64,000 nt of DNA from Tissierellia bacterium. GTDB taxonomy: Bacteria; Bacillota; Clostridia; Tissierellales; Peptoniphilaceae. The position numbers were made by a program, and so were the translations under genes. Within the stretch, counting starts at the first letter, position 1, and each line of letters begins with the position of its first letter. The notes beneath the pieces are model-generated. The model saw nothing but the letters and a program-made list of their open reading frames with translations, was not told the origin of the DNA and ran no database searches. Positions 37,353 to 46,657 of this stretch are shown one piece after another. Location: NCBI GenBank assembly GCA_030537875.1, contig JAUNVC010000005.1, positions 1-64,000 on the forward strand, read 5' to 3'.

Positions 37353-38121
37353 TCTCGCTCTATGGCAAATGATTGCCGCCTATCTATTTGTTCTAATTCT
37401 TCTTATCCTCGTACGCTTTCGTGGCATTCCCCGAGAAAAGGAAATACTACTTGCCTCCTTCCGCATGACCCTCCAGTTGATACTCATGGGATATATCTTG
37501 ACAAAAATATTTCATACGAAAACAGCTCTATTTACCATCCTTGTCATTCTTCTTATGGAAATCTTTGCCATTTATACCATCTTTGGACGGGTAAAATCCG
37601 ACATCCAACCCAAACTAAAACGGGTTATCGCCCTTTCCATTGCCATGGGAACTCTCCTTGTTTTCCTTTATTTTGTCTTCATCGTATTAAGACCAGAACC
37701 TTGGTTTGATCCTAGGTACACCATCCCCATCGCCGGCATGCTCATCGGAAACTCTATGACAGGAATATCCATCGGTATCCATCGCTTGATCCATGGGTTT
37801 TCACAACAAAAAGATCAAATTCTCGGCGCATTGATGATGGGAGCTACGCCAAAGATGGCCACCGACTCCATTGTCAAAGAAGCCTTTGATGCCGCCATTA
37901 TGCCCACCATCAATTCCATGATGGGAATGGGAATCATCTATCTTCCCGGTATGATGACGGGACAAATCCTATCGGGAATCAGCCCCTTCATAGCTGTAAA
38001 ATATCAGATTGCCATTATGCTCGGCATCACTGGTGCCACCACCCTTACTGTCTATCTTGCCCTCCATCTTGGGTATAAAACTTTTTTCAATGAAAGACTC
38101 CAATTCCTAGAGGAAAAATGA
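37342..38121 (+). CDS. fetB: ABC transporter permease, FetB/YbbM-like (UPF0014)
   Basis: This 259-residue membrane protein has about seven hydrophobic segments. UPF0014 hallmarks include RFRGIPREKEILLASFRMTLQL after the first helix, the PIAGMLIGNSMTGISIG segment and the LPGMMTGQILSG segment. It forms the membrane part of the FetAB-type exporter. The family exports iron in E. coli; specificity here is inferred. A bidirectional terminator follows. Confidence 0.88.
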   Translation: MVFDLALWQMIAAYLFVLILLILVRFRGIPREKEILLASFRMTLQLILMGYILTKIFHTKTALFTILVILLMEIFAIYTIFGRVKSDIQPKLKRVIALSIAMGTLLVFLYFVFIVLRPEPWFDPRYTIPIAGMLIGNSMTGISIGIHRLIHGFSQQKDQILGALMMGATPKMATDSIVKEAFDAAIMPTINSMMGMGIIYLPGMMTGQILSGISPFIAVKYQIAIMLGITGATTLTVYLALHLGYKTFFNERLQFLEEK

Positions 38122-38129
38122 TTCCAATA

Positions 38130-38156
38130 AAAACCCGCCCGAAGGCGGATTTTTTA
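38130..38156. terminator. Bidirectional terminator between fetB-like and DtxR-family genes
   Basis: A CCGCC-CGAA-GGCGG tetraloop hairpin (38135-38148) has a T-run on the right and an A-run on the left, so it ends both convergent units. Confidence 0.85.
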
Positions 38157-38537
38157 TTCTTTGTAAATTTGGTGATCTTTGATGACATGCTTCTTTAATT
38201 TTTCAAAGGTCGCGTCACTGATCACATGCTCCATACGACAAGCATCTTCATGGGCGTTTTCCGGGTCCACTCCAAGATATAGAAGATAGTCACGCAAGAT
38301 AATATAACGATCATATACCTTGAGTGCTTCTTTTCTACCTTCGGCGGTTAACACGAGCTGCCCTCCCTGTTCCACTGTAATCATACCTTCTTCTTTCAAA
38401 AGGCCGACTGCTCTTGAAACGGACGCTTTCGTGTATCCTAATTCGTTGGCCACATCAACACTGCGTGAGGATTGTTCTCGCAAATGCAACGTCAATATGG
38501 TCTTCAAATACATTTCCCGGGATTCACTGGCAACCAT
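38154..38537 (-). CDS. DtxR-family metal-dependent repressor
   Basis: The 127-residue protein has an N-terminal winged helix (VDVANELGYTKASVSRAVGLLKEEG, about 26-50) and the metal-binding/dimerisation helix region, but no SH3 domain. Compared with DtxR, the primary-site residues are kept: Met in EMYL, and Cys, Glu and His in EDACRMEHVISD. The ancillary-site His79 and Glu83 positions read Tyr and Arg (DRYIILRD), while His98 is kept. It lies 3 nt after yerC. Likely targets include the convergent fetAB-like genes; this is inference. Confidence 0.88.
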   Translation of the reverse strand: MVASESREMYLKTILTLHLREQSSRSVDVANELGYTKASVSRAVGLLKEEGMITVEQGGQLVLTAEGRKEALKVYDRYIILRDYLLYLGVDPENAHEDACRMEHVISDATFEKLKKHVIKDHQIYKE

Positions 38538-38540
38538 GTC

Positions 38541-38843
38541 TTATTCCTTGGTGAGTCCTAATTTTTTAAAGATGAGGTTGTATCCATCGGCACCATAGTT
38601 CAGAGAACGATTGATTCTGCTGATGGTGGCAGTGGAAGCACCAGTTTCTGCTTCAATCTCATTGTAGGTCTTGTTTTCGCGTAGCTGTTTTGCTACCTCA
38701 AGACGTTGAGAAATTGCTTGGATCTCCTTGATTGTACAGATGTCTTCAAAAAATCTGTAACATTCTTCCATGTTGTCCAAAGTGAGGATTGCTTCAAACA
38801 GAGCATCCGTTTGTTCACTTTTTAATCTGGAATTGTAAGCCAT
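38541..38843 (-). CDS. yerC: YerC/YecD-family TrpR-related protein
   Basis: The 100-residue protein has the Trp-repressor-like helical fold: DICTIKEIQAISQRLEVAKQLRENKTYNEIEAETGASTATISRINRSL, with the helix-turn-helix in its second half. YerC proteins are found near pcrA in Bacilli as well, matching this position. It is predicted to bind DNA, but no ligand is established. It lies 15 nt downstream of fhs and 3 nt upstream of the DtxR-family gene. Confidence 0.88.
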   Translation of the reverse strand: MAYNSRLKSEQTDALFEAILTLDNMEECYRFFEDICTIKEIQAISQRLEVAKQLRENKTYNEIEAETGASTATISRINRSLNYGADGYNLIFKKLGLTKE

Positions 38844-38858
38844 TGTATTCTCCTTTCC

Positions 38859-40529
38859 TTAGAATAGTCCGACGATTTCTCCCGAGGGTAGAATGTCGAT
38901 GTTATCAGCCGCAGGCACTTTGGGTAGGCCGGGCATAGTCATGATATCACCGGTAAGAGCCACAATAAATCCTGCACCGTTGGAGATTTTTACGCCACGA
39001 ATTGTGATTTCAAAATCTTCTGGTCTTCCCAAAAGACTGGGATCATCGGATAGGGAGTATTGGGTCTTAGCCATACAAATGGGAACATTACCCATTTCGT
39101 TTTCGTTAATTCTCTTAATTTGATTCTTTGCTTCTTTGGTGAAGTGAACTTCTTTGGCTCCATAAACTTCTTGGGCAATGGTACGAATCTTATCTTCAAT
39201 GGAGAGTTTGACATCATAGAGAGGTTTGAATTCACTCTTTTCCTCTTCACAGATGCGTACAACTTCTTCTGCCAATTCCACAGCACCTTCACCACCTTTT
39301 GCAAAGACTTCTGTGAGAATGCATTTTCTTCCAAGTGCTTCCACTTTGGATTTCAAAAGTTCCACTTCTTTGTCAGTGTCGGTGGGGAAACGGTTAATTG
39401 CAACTACAGAGGGTACTCCAAACTTGGTAACATTTTCGATGTGTTTTTCCAAGTTGGCCATTCCTTTTTCAAGGGCTTCTAAATTCTCTGTGCCATACTC
39501 TTCTTTCTTGCATCCTCCGTGGTGTTTCAACGCACGAATTGTTGCTACGATAACCACAGCATTGGGTTTTAGGTTGCCGTATCTGCACTTAATGTCGAAG
39601 AATTTCTCAGCACCAAGGTCGGCACCGAATCCAGCTTCTGTTACAGTATAGTCGGCAAGTTTTAATGAATATTTTGTAGCTAAAATGGAGTTACATCCAT
39701 GGGCAATGTTGGCAAATGGTCCACCATGAATCATGGCAGGTGTATTCTCAAGGGTTTGTACCAAGTTGGGTAAAATGGCATCTTTCATGAGAAGTGTTAC
39801 GGCGCCTTGGCCATGAATATCTCTTAGGAAGACAGGGGTTCTGTCTCTACGGTATGCAATAACTATTCTGGAAACTCTTTCTTTAAAGTCTTCCAAACTC
39901 GTTGCCAAACATAGGATGGCCATGATTTCGCTGGCTACCGTAATGTCAAATCCATCTTCTCTGGGATAGCCGTTGCTGACTCCACCTTGACCCACAGTGA
40001 TTTTACGTAGGGCACGGTCATTCATATCAACAACTCTCTTCCAGACCACACGACGAACGTCAATTTGCTCTTTGTTTCCTTGGTGAATATGGTTATCCAT
40101 AAGGGCAGAGATTAGGTTGTTGGCCGATGTAATGGCATGGAAGTCACCTGTAAAGTGAAGGTTGATGTCTGCCATGGGCACCACTTGTGCATATCCACCA
40201 CCAGCGGCTCCACCTTTCACACCAAAACTTGGTCCGAGAGAGGGTTCACGAAGAGCTGATATGGCCTTCTTTCCAATTTTATTTAAACCCATAGATAAAC
40301 CAATGTTTACTGTGGTTTTTCCTTCTCCAGCAGGAGTGGGGTTAATTGCTGTAACAAGGACAAGCTTTCCGTCTTCTTTATCCTTTAAATTCTCGTACAC
40401 ATGAGGCTCAATCTTTGCTTTATAGTGTCCATACTGGATAAGATCCTCTTTCTCAATACCAAGATCCTTTGCGATCTCATCAATATACTTCATTTTCGCT
40501 TCTTGCGCTATTTGTACGTCTGTTTTCAA
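38859..40529 (-). CDS. fhs: Formate-tetrahydrofolate ligase
   Basis: Fhs converts formate, THF and ATP to 10-formyl-THF, feeding purine synthesis or one-carbon metabolism. The 556-residue product has the ATP-binding signature [19 protein letters not shown], the [22 protein letters not shown] segment and [14 protein letters not shown]. The start codon is TTG, with GGAGG 7 nt upstream. It is probably transcribed with yerC and the DtxR-family gene. A consensus promoter and a 14-bp palindrome precede it. FolT in this window may supply its cofactor. Confidence 0.97.
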   Translation of the reverse strand: MKTDVQIAQEAKMKYIDEIAKDLGIEKEDLIQYGHYKAKIEPHVYENLKDKEDGKLVLVTAINPTPAGEGKTTVNIGLSMGLNKIGKKAISALREPSLGPSFGVKGGAAGGGYAQVVPMADINLHFTGDFHAITSANNLISALMDNHIHQGNKEQIDVRRVVWKRVVDMNDRALRKITVGQGGVSNGYPREDGFDITVASEIMAILCLATSLEDFKERVSRIVIAYRRDRTPVFLRDIHGQGAVTLLMKDAILPNLVQTLENTPAMIHGGPFANIAHGCNSILATKYSLKLADYTVTEAGFGADLGAEKFFDIKCRYGNLKPNAVVIVATIRALKHHGGCKKEEYGTENLEALEKGMANLEKHIENVTKFGVPSVVAINRFPTDTDKEVELLKSKVEALGRKCILTEVFAKGGEGAVELAEEVVRICEEEKSEFKPLYDVKLSIEDKIRTIAQEVYGAKEVHFTKEAKNQIKRINENEMGNVPICMAKTQYSLSDDPSLLGRPEDFEITIRGVKISNGAGFIVALTGDIMTMPGLPKVPAADNIDILPSGEIVGLF

Positions 40530-40552
40530 TGTATACCTCCTTGTAACGGTTC

Positions 40553-40566
40553 GCCAATATATTGGC
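40553..40566. promoter_or_regulatory. Palindrome in the fhs leader
   Basis: GCCAATATATTGGC is a perfect 14-bp palindrome between the predicted transcription start (near 40578) and the ribosome binding site of fhs. It may be an operator or a small RNA hairpin. Confidence 0.4.
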
Positions 40567-40584
40567 TTTCTATCTTACTTTCAT

Positions 40585-40613
40585 ATTATACAGTGTAATT
40601 GTCTTTTGGTCAA
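40585..40613 (-). promoter_or_regulatory. fhs promoter
   Basis: TTGACC (40608-40613) and TATAAT (40585-40590) are 17 nt apart on the minus strand, giving a leader of about 50 nt. Confidence 0.8.
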
Positions 40614-40674
40614 CACCGTAATTGTTCAATGTCTGTTTTATTTATACCCTGCATCCCTTGATTTGAACCCATAT

Positions 40675-42444
40675 TTACTCAATGGATGCAACAATTTTGC
40701 CTATAAAATCAATGGTGTTTTTGAGTGCTTGTCCTTTATCAATTTGCACTCCAAGTGCGACGGCCCATTTTTCGGGCTCGTACAAACCACCGGAGGAAAG
40801 GACCTCTTTGTAGGTGTTAATAATATCTTTGTCTCCCTTTTGAATCCGGCGGAATATTTCCGTGCCAATGGAAAGTCCGGCCTGATAGGTGTAGGAATAA
40901 AGTCCGACGAAATAGTGGGGCTGGCGCATCCAAGTGAGTTCAGCTCCCTTGGTCAATTCCACTTCATCTCCCCAGAAATCTTTTAATATATTCAAAAAGA
41001 TTTCATTCAAGATGGGTGCATTGACACTTTCGTGGCGGTCAATCCGACGAAGCACTTCTCTTTGGAAAATGGCCTCAATTCCATGGGTGACAAAGTTATG
41101 GTAATATGTGCGTTCTATGAGCTGGGTATAAACCCAACGTTTCATTTCGGGATCATCGCTGCTTTCAATGAGATAGTTTGCCAGCAACATTTCATTGGTG
41201 GTGGAAGGGCATTCCACCAAGTAGAGAGAGACATCCCCATTTAAAATGGAGTTGTTTTCATAGGCCATTGTAAAATGACCACCATGGCCCAATTCATGAG
41301 CCAACACAAAAACTTCATTCATTTTACCGGTCCAAGAAATGAGCACATAGGGATGGACGCCATAGGGGCTTGCACAAAATGCTCCCGTGGATTTTCCTTC
41401 GTTTTCCGCAAAGTCAATCCAGCGTTCATCGATGGCTCTCAATGTTCTTTCTACATATTCATCTCCCAAAATTGCCAAGCCCTTTCGCAAATACTCCTTG
41501 CTTTCTTCAATGGTGATTTCTTTTTCAAATTCTGGCATGAGAGGTATTTTCAAATCGGCATAGGTAAGGCGATCCAACTGATACTTTTCTTTTATTTTCC
41601 TTGCATATGCACGCATATGTTGAGGCAGTTCTTTTTGCAGTGTATCGATATGATGTTCAAAAATCTCACGGGAAACCTCTTGTTCATCCAATAAATAATC
41701 AAAGACCGAATCGTATCCGTGGATTTCAGAGAGAGCTTTTTGTCTTTTCATCTCCGCATTGAAGTTTTCGGCCAAAGTGTAGGAATATTCTTCCAATTTA
41801 TCATGGAATACCCGATAGGCCTTTCGACGGAGTTCTGTATTACTGTCATTTTCATAGCGATCTTCATACAATCCAAAGGTCATGGGAAGCTCTTTTCCAT
41901 CAACCTCGAAAGAACCAAATCGCATATCGGCCGCTTTACTTGCTTCATAAATTCGATAGGGCGCTTGCAACACGGGACTTAATTTTGCCAGGGCTTCCAT
42001 CACTGCATACTCTGGCTTATGGGCCTTTTTCTTTCGGATTTGACGAAAATAGACGGTGGCATGTTTACAGGTTTCTTCTGCTTCCTTTAGAATTGCATCA
42101 TCTAAGTTCATGACCTCTTCATCGACAAAGGTGAGATAGCTCTGAAGAAGTTGTTCCTTTTGGGAAAGCACATTGTAATACTCCATGGCTTTTTCATTGG
42201 TTCCATCTTCACTATAAAAGAGGGATGCAAAGTTCATGGGTTTTTGTAAGGATACCAAGTAGTCGTTCATATCTTTCGTTAAGGCATTGAGATCGTCCAA
42301 AGTTTTAATCTGCCCTTTGTATTTATCGTGGATGGCCTTGGCCTTCGCCACCGATTGGTCTAATTTTTGATAAAAATCTTGTTCATCTGTTACTAGGTCC
42401 CTTAAGTCCCAGGTTAATTCTTTTTTTACTTCACTTCGTTTCAT
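40675..42444 (-). CDS. pepF: Oligoendopeptidase F (M3B family)
   Basis: PepF is a cytosolic zinc metallopeptidase that degrades oligopeptides of about 7-17 residues. The 589-residue protein has the HExxH motif in VLAHELGHGGHF and a downstream Glu ligand in LVECPSTTNEM. The ATG at 42444 is chosen because AAGGAGG precedes it; that site lies inside the last codons of asnB, and the ATG overlaps the asnB TGA. It is the last gene of the run beginning at pyrB. I see no clear terminator after it. Confidence 0.95.
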   Translation of the reverse strand: MKRSEVKKELTWDLRDLVTDEQDFYQKLDQSVAKAKAIHDKYKGQIKTLDDLNALTKDMNDYLVSLQKPMNFASLFYSEDGTNEKAMEYYNVLSQKEQLLQSYLTFVDEEVMNLDDAILKEAEETCKHATVYFRQIRKKKAHKPEYAVMEALAKLSPVLQAPYRIYEASKAADMRFGSFEVDGKELPMTFGLYEDRYENDSNTELRRKAYRVFHDKLEEYSYTLAENFNAEMKRQKALSEIHGYDSVFDYLLDEQEVSREIFEHHIDTLQKELPQHMRAYARKIKEKYQLDRLTYADLKIPLMPEFEKEITIEESKEYLRKGLAILGDEYVERTLRAIDERWIDFAENEGKSTGAFCASPYGVHPYVLISWTGKMNEVFVLAHELGHGGHFTMAYENNSILNGDVSLYLVECPSTTNEMLLANYLIESSDDPEMKRWVYTQLIERTYYHNFVTHGIEAIFQREVLRRIDRHESVNAPILNEIFLNILKDFWGDEVELTKGAELTWMRQPHYFVGLYSYTYQAGLSIGTEIFRRIQKGDKDIINTYKEVLSSGGLYEPEKWAVALGVQIDKGQALKNTIDFIGKIVASIE

Positions 42445-44291
42445 TTGTTCCTCCTTTGAAGAAATTGATCTATCCACACCATCATTACGTAGGCGGCATA
42501 GAGTTGTCTTTGATGTAAGGCTCGTCCGTCCCTATGATCTTTTAACATTTGTATCAATATTGTTCTGTTGAAATACTGTTCGGTCTCTGCACTACTCAAA
42601 ACTTCATAAAAATGTGCATAATACTCCTTTTCTTTTAACCAATATCGCATGGGAACTGGGAATCCTTTTTTAGGTCGGTTATACCACTCTTCTGGTAAAA
42701 TTTCTTTGGCAGCCATTCGGAGTGCATATTTTGTGATGTTTCCTTTGGTTTTCAAATCATCTGATAGGCTCCTAGCTACACGGTAGACCTCCTTATCTAA
42801 GAAAGGCACTCGCAATTCCAAACTATGGGCCATGCTCATCCGGTCTCCTTTGAGTAATATATCTTTTTGCATAAACATGGTTAAGTCGACTAGCTGGCGA
42901 CCCTGCAGCACAGAATTCCCTTCAAAGCATTTTCTTGCTTCTTCCACGGCCCTCTTTCCCTCCCTATAGGGATGACGAAGCAGGTTCAAAACTTCCTTCT
43001 CTGATGCAATATGAGCTTCACCAACAAAGGATTCATTTTCTGGTAATCCACCTTTGTAGAGCCGTTCTTGCATTGTTCCCGCTGGTAAGAGTCTACTGAG
43101 CTTCCTCAAAGAAGCACGGACAAAATAGGGTAATTTTTTATATTGAGCCAATTTTGGTGAATCGATATAGGATGCGTATCCCCCAAACAATTCATCGGCT
43201 CCTTCTCCACTCAAGACAACCGTCACTTCTCTACGTGCCATCTCACTTAAAAAATACAGAGGGATACTGGATAAATTGGCCTGGGGTTCATCGAGAGCGT
43301 ATATGATGGATGGGAGTTGTTCTAGAACTTCCTTTCGGTCCAAAATTCTTCGGCGATTTTCAACTCCAAGAATTTCAGACAAATCCCTTGCATAAACAGA
43401 TTCATCATAGGTCCCGTCGGCCTCTGCAAATCCAATACTAAAGGATACTTCCGGGCGTGTGAGCGCCGTAATATAGGATGAATCGATACCCCCTGATAGG
43501 AAGGTCCCCAACTTAACATCGGACCGTTGGTGCATATGGACCGAATCCATCAAAGTCTTTTGAATCTGATCCACTGCCTCGTCCAATGAAAAAATTTCCT
43601 CTTTAAAGTCAAATTGGAAGTAGGAATGAATCTCTTGTTTCCATTGGCCATCTTCCCATAGAATCTCCATAAAAGATCCATGGGGAAGCCGGTTCACTCC
43701 CTTCCACATGGTTCTTTCATCGACCATATGTTGCAATTCCATAAAAGAAAATACGAGATCCTCATCTACGGAAGGGCACATCTCTGGGTGGAATAAAAAT
43801 GCTTTGATTTCTGAGGCGAAGACCAAATCCCCTTCTTCTGTCCTTCCATAGTAAAGAGGCTTAATACCGAAGGGATCTCTAGCCAAAAACACCCGTTCTC
43901 CTCTTCGGATGGCAAAGGCAAACATCCCTCTGAGTTTACTCAAGACATCTCTATCCCATTGCAAAAATCCACGCAATAATACTTCCGTATCCGAATCGGT
44001 GTGAAAGGTGTGACCTAGAGATTCTAGCTCTTTCCGCAATTCTTTATAATTATAAATTTCTCCGTTGAAGCTCAAAACCGTATTGGTCTTTTCATCGACC
44101 ATGGGCTGATTACTACGGTGGGATAAATCTATGATACCCAAACGACAAAAGCCCATGACGACCCGACGATCCTGTACCAAGGACAAATCATCTGGGCCTC
44201 TATGGGCAATGGCTTCTGCCATTTTTTTTATGGGTGAAATTCTTTCTTCATTCAGTTCGTTTTTCCCCACGATTCCAACAAATCCACACAT
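42441..44291 (-). CDS. asnB: Glutamine-hydrolysing asparagine synthase
   Basis: AsnB makes asparagine from aspartate, ATP and glutamine. The 616-residue enzyme begins MCGFVGIVG, exposing the N-terminal nucleophile Cys2 of the class II glutaminase domain (about 1-210). The synthetase domain has the PP-loop LSGGIDSSYI. A C-terminal GFPVPMRYWLK segment is typical of AsnB (rather than a short AsnA). It could supply asparagine to AsnS. It lies 13 nt after the membrane TPR-like gene. Confidence 0.95.
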   Translation of the reverse strand: MCGFVGIVGKNELNEERISPIKKMAEAIAHRGPDDLSLVQDRRVVMGFCRLGIIDLSHRSNQPMVDEKTNTVLSFNGEIYNYKELRKELESLGHTFHTDSDTEVLLRGFLQWDRDVLSKLRGMFAFAIRRGERVFLARDPFGIKPLYYGRTEEGDLVFASEIKAFLFHPEMCPSVDEDLVFSFMELQHMVDERTMWKGVNRLPHGSFMEILWEDGQWKQEIHSYFQFDFKEEIFSLDEAVDQIQKTLMDSVHMHQRSDVKLGTFLSGGIDSSYITALTRPEVSFSIGFAEADGTYDESVYARDLSEILGVENRRRILDRKEVLEQLPSIIYALDEPQANLSSIPLYFLSEMARREVTVVLSGEGADELFGGYASYIDSPKLAQYKKLPYFVRASLRKLSRLLPAGTMQERLYKGGLPENESFVGEAHIASEKEVLNLLRHPYREGKRAVEEARKCFEGNSVLQGRQLVDLTMFMQKDILLKGDRMSMAHSLELRVPFLDKEVYRVARSLSDDLKTKGNITKYALRMAAKEILPEEWYNRPKKGFPVPMRYWLKEKEYYAHFYEVLSSAETEQYFNRTILIQMLKDHRDGRALHQRQLYAAYVMMVWIDQFLQRRNK

Positions 44292-44304
44292 ACAAATACC
44301 TCAA

Positions 44305-44970
44305 CTACTCTTTTTTCATATCCAATAAAACCATTTTCCCTAGGGCAATCAACTCTCTATATAGTTCATTTTCTTTTTGCTTATTCATATCACTCATTGC
44401 CCGCAATCCCTCTTTGGTTCCCCGTTGATATCGTATAATGTGAACCAATTGATACAAAACACCTTGATAGGATTTTCCGTCTAAGAAATTGGCATCAAAT
44501 ATAGCATCTCCTTGCTCCCAATCTGCCATACGGTAATACAAAAAGATTTTATTTAAAAGAGCATTTTTTCTATTCTTCTTGTCAAACGCTTCCATCTTCA
44601 GTTGTTCCAAAGTACTTCTTGCGCTATCATATTGTTTTATATCTATGAAGGCCGCCGCCAGATTGATATCCAACATGGCCCGTAAGGGTTCATGGGCCGT
44701 TCGTTCTCTTAAGGCTCTGTGGTCCGCAATAAATTTCTCTGCGTCTTTCCCTGACACATATTGGGCCACTTGTGTTTTCATTTCTTGAAATTCAGATTTC
44801 AATCCTCTAAAGTCTCGACGACTTAAAATATACACAGTAATACCCAACACCAGTGAATCCAATACAAGATCCTGTGGTTTTTTAAGTAAAAATAAAATAC
44901 CCTTAAAAATACAAACTACACCTATACTAATCAATACATAATAGATTATTTTTCGTTTTCCTTGCCCCAT
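44305..44970 (-). CDS. Membrane-anchored TPR-like protein of unknown function
   Basis: I do not recognise this 221-residue protein as a named family. It has two short hydrophobic segments (about 9-28 and 34-50) and a cytoplasmic, helix-rich remainder whose repeated A-x-x-Y-x-x-A spacing (around LAAAFIDIKQYDSARSTLEQL and RMADWEQGDAIFDA) suggests tetratricopeptide-like repeats. It overlaps the AcpS-NnrD gene by 25 nt and precedes asnB closely, so it is co-translated with them. A scaffold or interaction role would be guesswork. Confidence 0.6.
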   Translation of the reverse strand: MGQGKRKIIYYVLISIGVVCIFKGILFLLKKPQDLVLDSLVLGITVYILSRRDFRGLKSEFQEMKTQVAQYVSGKDAEKFIADHRALRERTAHEPLRAMLDINLAAAFIDIKQYDSARSTLEQLKMEAFDKKNRKNALLNKIFLYYRMADWEQGDAIFDANFLDGKSYQGVLYQLVHIIRYQRGTKEGLRAMSDMNKQKENELYRELIALGKMVLLDMKKE

Positions 44971-46079
44971 TGTTCCACCTCTCTAAACAGGATTTTAAGC
45001 CCTTCGACAATATCTCCAGCTTTGCAACTTCTTCGACCAATGGTCCGCGTCATTTCATCGGCTGACAATCCATGGAAATATACCCCCGCAACGGCTGCAT
45101 CCCATAAAGAAGCGCCTCCAGCGAGAAATGCCCCAATCATCCCCGTCAATACATCTCCGCTACCGGCCGTTCCCATGCCTTCGTTGCCCGTGGTATTTAC
45201 ATAGATCCTATCCAAGTATACCACATATGTGGGGGCTCCTTTCAAGACACAAACGCAAGAAAATTTTTTGCTAATTTTCTTTGCATAGGATAGTGGATCG
45301 GCCCCAATTTCTTCTTCAGAAACATCTAAAAGTCGGGAGGCTTCTCCATGGTGAGGAGTGACGATCAATTGCTTGGGAAAAAAAGTGGACTCCTTCAACC
45401 AACGTAAACCATCGGCATCCATCACCACCGGTCGATTCCTTTCTGTAATTTCTTCCATAAGTTTTGGGATAGGCCGTTCCATTCCAGGTCCCATGGCGAG
45501 CGCTTCATAATTTCCCAAATGCGTCGGATCATCCAAGACATGGACAATGGCCTCCGTGGTTTTAATCTGTAGGATTTCTTTGATTTCGGAAGGAACATAT
45601 AAATGAACATAGCCGGCACCCGTTCGGAGTCCGGCTTCAGCGGCCAATGTCATACACCCCACCATAGAAGAACTTCCTCCCACGATGGCCAATCGACCAA
45701 ATGTTTTTTTATTGCCCTTTGTATCCCTTGGAGGTAATTTCTCTACCATTTCTCTCTCAAGCAGGACATGGCTATCCCCGCTGACAAAAGCAATGGCATA
45801 GTCTCCATCGTGGCTGATAGAAAGATCATAAACACGATGACGAAACACAATATAGGGCTTTCCAAGGTGATTTTTTTTCACCTCTGCCTCCCGTAAGATG
45901 GATCGATTCAATCCTACTCCCAAAGCCTTAGACAGGGCTTCCTTGGCAGCAAAAATTCCGGCCAAAGTTTCCGGTTGAGATGCTTTCGAGGCCACCATAC
46001 TTTGCACAAAAGATAGACCTTTTCTCCGAATCAAATCCTCTATCCTAGAAATACGGATGAGGTCCACACCCAGTGCCAT
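44946..46079 (-). CDS. Holo-ACP synthase fused to ADP-dependent NAD(P)H-hydrate dehydratase
   Basis: This 377-residue protein joins two enzymes. Residues about 1-103 are AcpS, which transfers phosphopantetheine to acyl carrier protein: GVDLIRISRIEDL carries the metal Asp and FAAKEALSKALGVG the metal Glu; SISHDGDYAIAFV follows. The usual Arg of AGRFAAKEA is Ile and the loop before it is about nine residues short. Residues about 115-377 are NnrD, which repairs hydrated NAD(P)H: GRLAIVGGSSSMVG, VTPHHGEASRLL, VLKGAPT and GTAGSGDVLTGMIGAFLAGG. The NnrE epimerase domain is absent. The ATG at 46079 overlaps the pyrE TAA (TAATG). Confidence 0.9.
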   Translation of the reverse strand: MALGVDLIRISRIEDLIRRKGLSFVQSMVASKASQPETLAGIFAAKEALSKALGVGLNRSILREAEVKKNHLGKPYIVFRHRVYDLSISHDGDYAIAFVSGDSHVLLEREMVEKLPPRDTKGNKKTFGRLAIVGGSSSMVGCMTLAAEAGLRTGAGYVHLYVPSEIKEILQIKTTEAIVHVLDDPTHLGNYEALAMGPGMERPIPKLMEEITERNRPVVMDADGLRWLKESTFFPKQLIVTPHHGEASRLLDVSEEEIGADPLSYAKKISKKFSCVCVLKGAPTYVVYLDRIYVNTTGNEGMGTAGSGDVLTGMIGAFLAGGASLWDAAVAGVYFHGLSADEMTRTIGRRSCKAGDIVEGLKILFREVEQWGKENEK

Positions 46080-46648
46080 TACTTCTTCAAGAAACGACTG
46101 CCAGGTTGATCCAGTGCAATGCCTTTTTCGCAGAGAGGACATTGTTCTGGTTCAAAAAGGTTGGCATCAATTTTTATGGAAGCATATACGGGAAGAGGTG
46201 GTTGTTCTTTGGTTCTGTCCACTATGGCGCCAATCCCAACGACTTCTCCACCCATGGCTTCAATGGCCTTTGCAGTTTCCATGGAAGATTTTCCCGTGGT
46301 GACCACATCTTCACAGATGATGACCTTTTCTCCCGGTTGGACTGCAAATCCGCGGCGAAAACACATTTCTCCATCTTTTCTTTCTGTGAACATGGAACGG
46401 ACATTAAGTGCTTTTGCAAGTTCGTATCCGATGATAATCCCACCCATGGCAGGTCCCACAACAACATCAACTTCAATTCCTGCTGCATCTAATTTTTCTT
46501 TGATACGAGCGGCTATGATCGCTCCATCTTCCGGATATTCGGTGGCTTTGGCACATTGTACATAAACATCTGAATGTTTTCCACTGGACAATCCAAAATG
46601 TCCCTCTAAAAGTGCATGGCGTTTCTTTAATAATTCTCTGATTTCCAT
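46079..46648 (-). CDS. pyrE: Orotate phosphoribosyltransferase
   Basis: PyrE joins orotate and PRPP to give OMP. The 189-residue enzyme contains the PRPP loop VIICEDVVTTGKSSMETA and VVGPAMGGIIIGYELA. The longer C-terminus with CPLCEKGIALDQPGSRF is typical of the Clostridial/archaeal-like PyrE group. AGGAGG precedes the ATG and the gene is 9 nt downstream of pyrD. Confidence 0.95.
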   Translation of the reverse strand: MEIRELLKKRHALLEGHFGLSSGKHSDVYVQCAKATEYPEDGAIIAARIKEKLDAAGIEVDVVVGPAMGGIIIGYELAKALNVRSMFTERKDGEMCFRRGFAVQPGEKVIICEDVVTTGKSSMETAKAIEAMGGEVVGIGAIVDRTKEQPPLPVYASIKIDANLFEPEQCPLCEKGIALDQPGSRFLKK

Positions 46649-46657
46649 TTTATCCTC

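Noticed and set aside
39060..39651. Two plus-strand ORFs of about 140 codons antisense to fhs
   Set aside because: They lie inside the well-conserved fhs gene and show no family motif or start signal.
46119..46565. 148-codon plus-strand ORF antisense to pyrE
   Set aside because: It is a shadow of pyrE, rich in Ser/Pro/Met as expected from the complementary frame.
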